Below, piece by piece: positions 60,701-64,000 of a stretch of 64,000 nt of DNA; within the stretch, counting starts at the first letter, position 1; the number at the start of each line of letters is the position of its first letter. The position numbers and the translations under genes were made by a program. This stretch comes from Porticoccus litoralis. GTDB taxonomy: Bacteria; Pseudomonadota; Gammaproteobacteria; Pseudomonadales; Porticoccaceae. The notes under the pieces are model-generated. The model searched no databases. It had not been told where the DNA came from and was given only the letters and a program-made list of their open reading frames with translations. Location: assembly GCF_030676955.1 (NCBI RefSeq), contig NZ_JAUUUU010000003.1, forward strand, positions 248,001 through 312,000, given 5' to 3'.

Positions 60701-61672
60701 GTGGTTACAAAACATCTGGCTCGAATGGATCTCAATTTGCTGGTTGCTCTTCAGGTGTTGATGGAGGAGCAAAGTGTTACCCGGGCAGCAGAGCGGCTTT
60801 ACATCACCCAGCCTGCAATGAGTAAAACTTTGCAGCGACTGCGAGAGCTTTTTGATGATCCGCTCTTTATCCGCAGTGGTCGGGGTTTGATCCCTACACC
60901 GCGAGCCACAGAGCTGGCTGTGCAGTTGCCAACTGTTCTTTCCAGCGTTTCCCAATTGGTAGAAAAAACGACGTTCGATCCCCAGGTTTACGATGGGGAG
61001 ATGCGTATCATGACTGCAGAGTTTATAGCTGTTCAGGTTATTCCAACGCTGACTCGGCATGTGATAGCAGAGGCTCCTCACATGTCACTGACATTGACCA
61101 GCGAGGCTGGCGAGGAAGCCCGGGCGCTGGAAGATGGTAACCTGGATTTTGCTATCGAGATTGCCCGTCCCTACGGCAGTGAATTTCATGTTACCCCCCT
61201 GGGTAATTTTACCCCGGCGGTGTGGATGCGTACCGGTCACCCGCTTGCCGATAGGGAAAAACTGACACTGCGGGAAATGCTGGAATACCCCTTTATCCAA
61301 TATTACCTGCTGCTTTCGGGAGAGGTTTCCGCATCGGTGGAAAGTCGCTTTGACCGAGAGCTGGCCAAGTTAGGTCTATCCCGTAAAAAGACGTTGGTAA
61401 CCACCCAGTTGATGACGGCCATGGATGCGCTGTGGCAAACCGACTGCCTGATGATGGCCACCATGCACGACCTGAAAATGGAAGGTGAGACCTATGGCAT
61501 TGTTCGCAAGGCCTACCCTGAAGAACTGGAGTTTGATAACACGGTGCCTGTCGTGCTGGTACAGCATGCTCGCACAATCAAGTCGCCTGCCCACCAATGG
61601 GTCAAGGACCAGATCATAGGAATTGTTCAGGAGATCAAGGAAAAGGCCAAGCAGGCCGCTCGGGCTCGCTAG
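60701..61672 (+). CDS. LysR family transcriptional regulator
   Basis: The 323-residue regulator has the helix-turn-helix in DLNLLVALQVLMEEQSVTRA and RLYITQPAMSKTLQRL. The ligand domain is unknown. The start is GTG at 60701 (AGGG nine bases upstream); ATG at 60725 is an alternative. It is convergent with coq7 with a small overlap (four bases). No target is obvious; the nearest gene upstream is the small RNA region. Confidence 0.85.
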   Translation: MVTKHLARMDLNLLVALQVLMEEQSVTRAAERLYITQPAMSKTLQRLRELFDDPLFIRSGRGLIPTPRATELAVQLPTVLSSVSQLVEKTTFDPQVYDGEMRIMTAEFIAVQVIPTLTRHVIAEAPHMSLTLTSEAGEEARALEDGNLDFAIEIARPYGSEFHVTPLGNFTPAVWMRTGHPLADREKLTLREMLEYPFIQYYLLLSGEVSASVESRFDRELAKLGLSRKKTLVTTQLMTAMDALWQTDCLMMATMHDLKMEGETYGIVRKAYPEELEFDNTVPVVLVQHARTIKSPAHQWVKDQIIGIVQEIKEKAKQAARAR

Positions 61673-62313
61673 ATTCGGTAGCTGCTTTTGGTCATTGCCT
61701 TGGACACCAGGCTCATCAAAGTTTTTACTGGCGCTGGAAACTCAATGCCGCCAGCCTGCAGGGCGGCGTGCGCGTGCCTGGATTCGTCTTCCAGCATCTT
61801 GTCAACAATGGCGCGGCTCTTGCTGTCCTTGGGTGGCAGCTCTTGCAGATGGTTTTGTAAGTGTTTGCAGACCTGATCCTCCGTGGCGGAGACAAAACCC
61901 AAGCTTAACTTATCGCTGATCAGTCCCGCAGTGGCACCGATACCAAAGGAAAGTCCGTACCAGAGGGGATTGAGCACGCTGGTATGGCTACCCAGTTGCT
62001 TCACCCGTTCTTCACACCAGGCCAGATGATCGATTTCCTCGTCCGCTGCCTGCTCCATGTCCTCGCGCACAGAAAATAATTTTGCTGTGAGGGCCTGACC
62101 TTGATAGAGGGCCTGGGCACAGACCTCTCCAGAATGATTGACTCGCATCAGCCCTGCAGCATGCTTTTTTTCAGCGTCACTCAACGGTTGCTCCGCATTC
62201 CCGGCAGCGGGAGAGCTGCGTTCGGGAGACGGCGCATCTGCCACCAATGTTCTCAGGGCCTTATCGGCCTGAATCAGTAATCCGTCAAAGAATGAGTGTC
62301 GTCTGGCGTTCAT
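61669..62313 (-). CDS. coq7: 3-demethoxyubiquinol 3-hydroxylase (Coq7)
   Basis: The 214-residue di-iron hydroxylase inserts the oxygen at C6 in ubiquinone synthesis. Ligand motifs are NHSGEVCAQALYQGQ, EEIDHLAWCEERV and EDESRHAHAA, spaced as in the family. The length is that of Pseudomonas Coq7. The ATG at 62311-62313 gives the usual start; the longer reading to 62613 overlaps the divergent gene. The C-terminus ends MTKSSYRI. Confidence 0.95.
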   Translation of the reverse strand: MNARRHSFFDGLLIQADKALRTLVADAPSPERSSPAAGNAEQPLSDAEKKHAAGLMRVNHSGEVCAQALYQGQALTAKLFSVREDMEQAADEEIDHLAWCEERVKQLGSHTSVLNPLWYGLSFGIGATAGLISDKLSLGFVSATEDQVCKHLQNHLQELPPKDSKSRAIVDKMLEDESRHAHAALQAGGIEFPAPVKTLMSLVSKAMTKSSYRI

Positions 62314-62382
62314 TGGTCTAATGTTCTGCTGGTTGGAAGGTAAGTATTGTAACAAACTTGTTGCAGCTGCAAGGGGGTGAGC

Positions 62383-63333
62383 ATGATAGGCGCGACAATC
62401 GAAGATCTTGGCTACGGTATCTACTGTCTGGACGCCCATTACATCAAGGAGGGGGTAGCATGCTGCTACCTCCTGATTGAGGGTTCGCAGGTGGCCATTA
62501 TCGAGACGGGGACTGCTCATACAGTCGAAGCTATCCAGGCAGCACTGGGTTCCCTGGGATTGCCGCTGGATGCAGTGCGTTATGTGGTTCCGACCCACGT
62601 ACATCTCGATCATGCCGGGGGTGCGGGGGTGCTGATGGCTCGGTGCAGAGAAGCTACATTAGTTGTTCATCCCAGAGGCGCACGGCATTTGATAGATCCA
62701 AGCCGGCTGATTGAAGGGGTAAAAGCGGTTTACGGAGAAGAAGCTTACAGTGAGCTCTACGGTGAGCTAGTTCCTGTAAAGGAAGAACGGGTTGTTGTTG
62801 CAGAAGATGGTGCGGTCATTGAGCTGGGTGGGCGATCACTGCAAATTCGCCATACCCCCGGCCATGCCGAGCACCATTTTTGTGTCTGGGATACCCGCAG
62901 TCAGGGCTGGTTCACAGGCGACACCTTTGGCCTGAGTTACAACTTTGAAACCCTGGCTGACGAAAGACTTATTCTGCCAACCACAACCCCTGTTCAGTTT
63001 GATCCGGATAAACTGCTCGATTCACTGGATTTGTTGATGAGCTATGATCCCCGGCGTATGTATCTGACCCATTATGGTGTGCTGGAAGCCCCGGCAAACT
63101 ATGTGCAAAGCCTGAAACATCAAATCAGGAGCTGGAGCCAGATGGCATTAAACTTGGCGTTGGAAGATGACAGGGAGCAAGCCATTGCCGAGAAATTGTC
63201 TGAATCGCTCAGGCAGCAAATTCTGGAACAATGGCCAAATGTCGACGCCGCTGAAATTCTCAATGATCTGGCGATGGATATTGAGCTCAATGCCCAGGGC
63301 ATTGAGGTGTGGTTAAAACGCAACGAACAATAG
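62383..63333 (+). CDS. MBL-fold metallohydrolase
   Basis: The 316-residue protein has the metallo-beta-lactamase motif THVHLDHAGG, with the second metal His in RHTPGHAEHHFC and Asp in FTGDTFG. The C-terminal 70 residues are helical. Substrate is unknown. The ATG at 62383 follows AGGGGG; GTG at 62377 is the other option. It is divergent from coq7 and lies ten bases before the AAA+ gene, so the two may be co-transcribed. Confidence 0.85.
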   Translation: MIGATIEDLGYGIYCLDAHYIKEGVACCYLLIEGSQVAIIETGTAHTVEAIQAALGSLGLPLDAVRYVVPTHVHLDHAGGAGVLMARCREATLVVHPRGARHLIDPSRLIEGVKAVYGEEAYSELYGELVPVKEERVVVAEDGAVIELGGRSLQIRHTPGHAEHHFCVWDTRSQGWFTGDTFGLSYNFETLADERLILPTTTPVQFDPDKLLDSLDLLMSYDPRRMYLTHYGVLEAPANYVQSLKHQIRSWSQMALNLALEDDREQAIAEKLSESLRQQILEQWPNVDAAEILNDLAMDIELNAQGIEVWLKRNEQ

Positions 63334-63343
63334 GAAAAAAGAT

Positions 63344-64000
63344 ATGCAGGATGCTCATGACCTGGGGGTGATTGTTGACGCTCGGGTACCCCTGGTGGTG
63401 CTGGAGACCCACGAAGAAACTCGCGCGATTGATTTGCTGTTACGGGTAGCGCGTCAGCGGGACAAACCGCTATTTCAATGGACGCTGACCGACGGGCTAC
63501 GGCGAGCGGACTTTGGCTTGCAGCTGGCAGACAACAGTCAGCATGCGGAACCTGAAGCCGTCTTGTCTTTTTTGAAAGAGCGGGCCGAACCGGGCTTTTA
63601 CGTACTCTGTGACTTTCATCCCTGGTTAAGTGATGAGCCAAAAAATGTGCGCTTGCTGAAAGACATTGCGCTGCGCAACAGCGGTGGTCAGATTACCGTG
63701 ATTCTGGTGAGTCATCGCCTGCAATTACCCCCGGAACTGTCCAGGCTTGGGGCGAGTTTTAGTATGTCCTTGCCTGGCGATGACCAGATTCATACCCTGA
63801 TCCGCGATGAGGCGAAACTCTGGGCCCAGGGCAACGGTGGTCGCAAGGTCAAAACCGATAACGGTACGCTGCAAAAGCTGGTGGCCAACTTGAAGGGGCT
63901 AACCCAGAGCGAGGTTCGACATCTGGTACGCGGGGCTATTATTGACGACGGCGCCATTACTGAGTCAGATCTGCCGGAGGTGAATCGTGCCAAGTTTCAG
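63344..64000 (+). CDS. AAA+ ATPase, Ycf46-like (N-terminal part, runs off right end)
   Basis: The 219 visible codons show the N-terminal domain of proteins like Ycf46, an AAA+ ATPase of unknown substrate. The Walker motifs are not in the visible part, since the domain starts later. Visible marks are VPLVVLETHEETRAI, FYVLCDFHPWL and the helical LKGLTQSEVRHLVRGAIID. The ATG at 63344 follows TAGGAAAAAAGAT. The gene continues beyond the window. Confidence 0.75.
   Translation, partial: MQDAHDLGVIVDARVPLVVLETHEETRAIDLLLRVARQRDKPLFQWTLTDGLRRADFGLQLADNSQHAEPEAVLSFLKERAEPGFYVLCDFHPWLSDEPKNVRLLKDIALRNSGGQITVILVSHRLQLPPELSRLGASFSMSLPGDDQIHTLIRDEAKLWAQGNGGRKVKTDNGTLQKLVANLKGLTQSEVRHLVRGAIIDDGAITESDLPEVNRAKFQ

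Noticed and set aside
1..64000. CRISPR array, rRNA or tRNA genes
   Set aside because: No regularly spaced repeats were seen, and no tRNA- or rRNA-like segments were recognised by eye. A tRNA scan was not possible.

Overview
The window reads as ordinary chromosome of a marine-type gammaproteobacterium of the broad Pseudomonadales/Cellvibrionales group. Gene order matches Pseudomonas in several blocks: oxyR-recG, gmk/rpoZ-spoT-ridA, yicC/rph, yggU-yggT-proC-yggS/pilT-pilU, yqgF-yqgE-tonB-gshB/pilGHIJ-chpA-chpC, and trpE-trpGDC with vfr nearby. Several families, namely the class II PHA synthase, FabY, Vfr and the Chp system, point the same way. The genus cannot be fixed from sequence reading alone. 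No rRNA, tRNA, CRISPR array, transposase or integrase was seen.

Layout. Positions 1-9250 hold stringent response and nucleotide genes (recG partial, oxyR, an SDR-type epimerase, ridA, spoT, rpoZ, gmk, yicC, rph). Positions 9266-14047 hold yggU, yggT, proC, yggS and the twitching ATPases pilT and pilU. Positions 14069-27828 hold yqgF, yqgE, a TonB3-like protein and gshB on the minus strand, then the Pil-Chp chemosensory operon pilG, pilH, pilI, pilJ, chpA, chpC, without pilK or chpB. Positions 28035-34090 hold a compact medium-chain PHA module (phaC class II, phaZ-like hydrolase, MaoC hydratase) and a beta-alanine catabolic pair (bauA/bauC-like).

Positions 34118-39500 are accessory. They contain membrane proteins, a cytochrome b561 and an integron gene cassette with a well-formed attC site. 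The cassette carries a protein with a HEPN-like RX4H motif, and a likely second cassette gene follows. A GlxA-type AraC regulator closes the region. Positions 39570-46202 hold fabY and a polyamine set: speA with a possible leader peptide, carboxyspermidine dehydrogenase and carboxyspermidine decarboxylase. Positions 46412-53357 hold an encapsulated-ferritin-type protein without encapsulin, ubiD, a DUF2784 protein, a K+ channel-like protein, purU, a glutaredoxin, an isochorismatase, a TetR regulator and a 4-hydroxybutyryl-CoA-dehydratase-like flavoprotein.

Positions 53434-58226 hold rpe and trpE-G-D-C, preceded by a Trp-rich leader peptide. Positions 58364-64000 hold a GFA protein, vfr/crp, an OsmC protein, a 545-bp gap with two minus-strand terminators that suggest tandem small RNAs, a LysR regulator, coq7, an MBL-fold hydrolase and the start of an AAA+ protein.

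The best candidates for something undescribed are the cassette with the HEPN-like gene, the two tandem CU-rich small RNA candidates beside vfr, the short ORF coupled to speA, the OxyR that lacks the resolving cysteine, and the orphan encapsulated ferritin.
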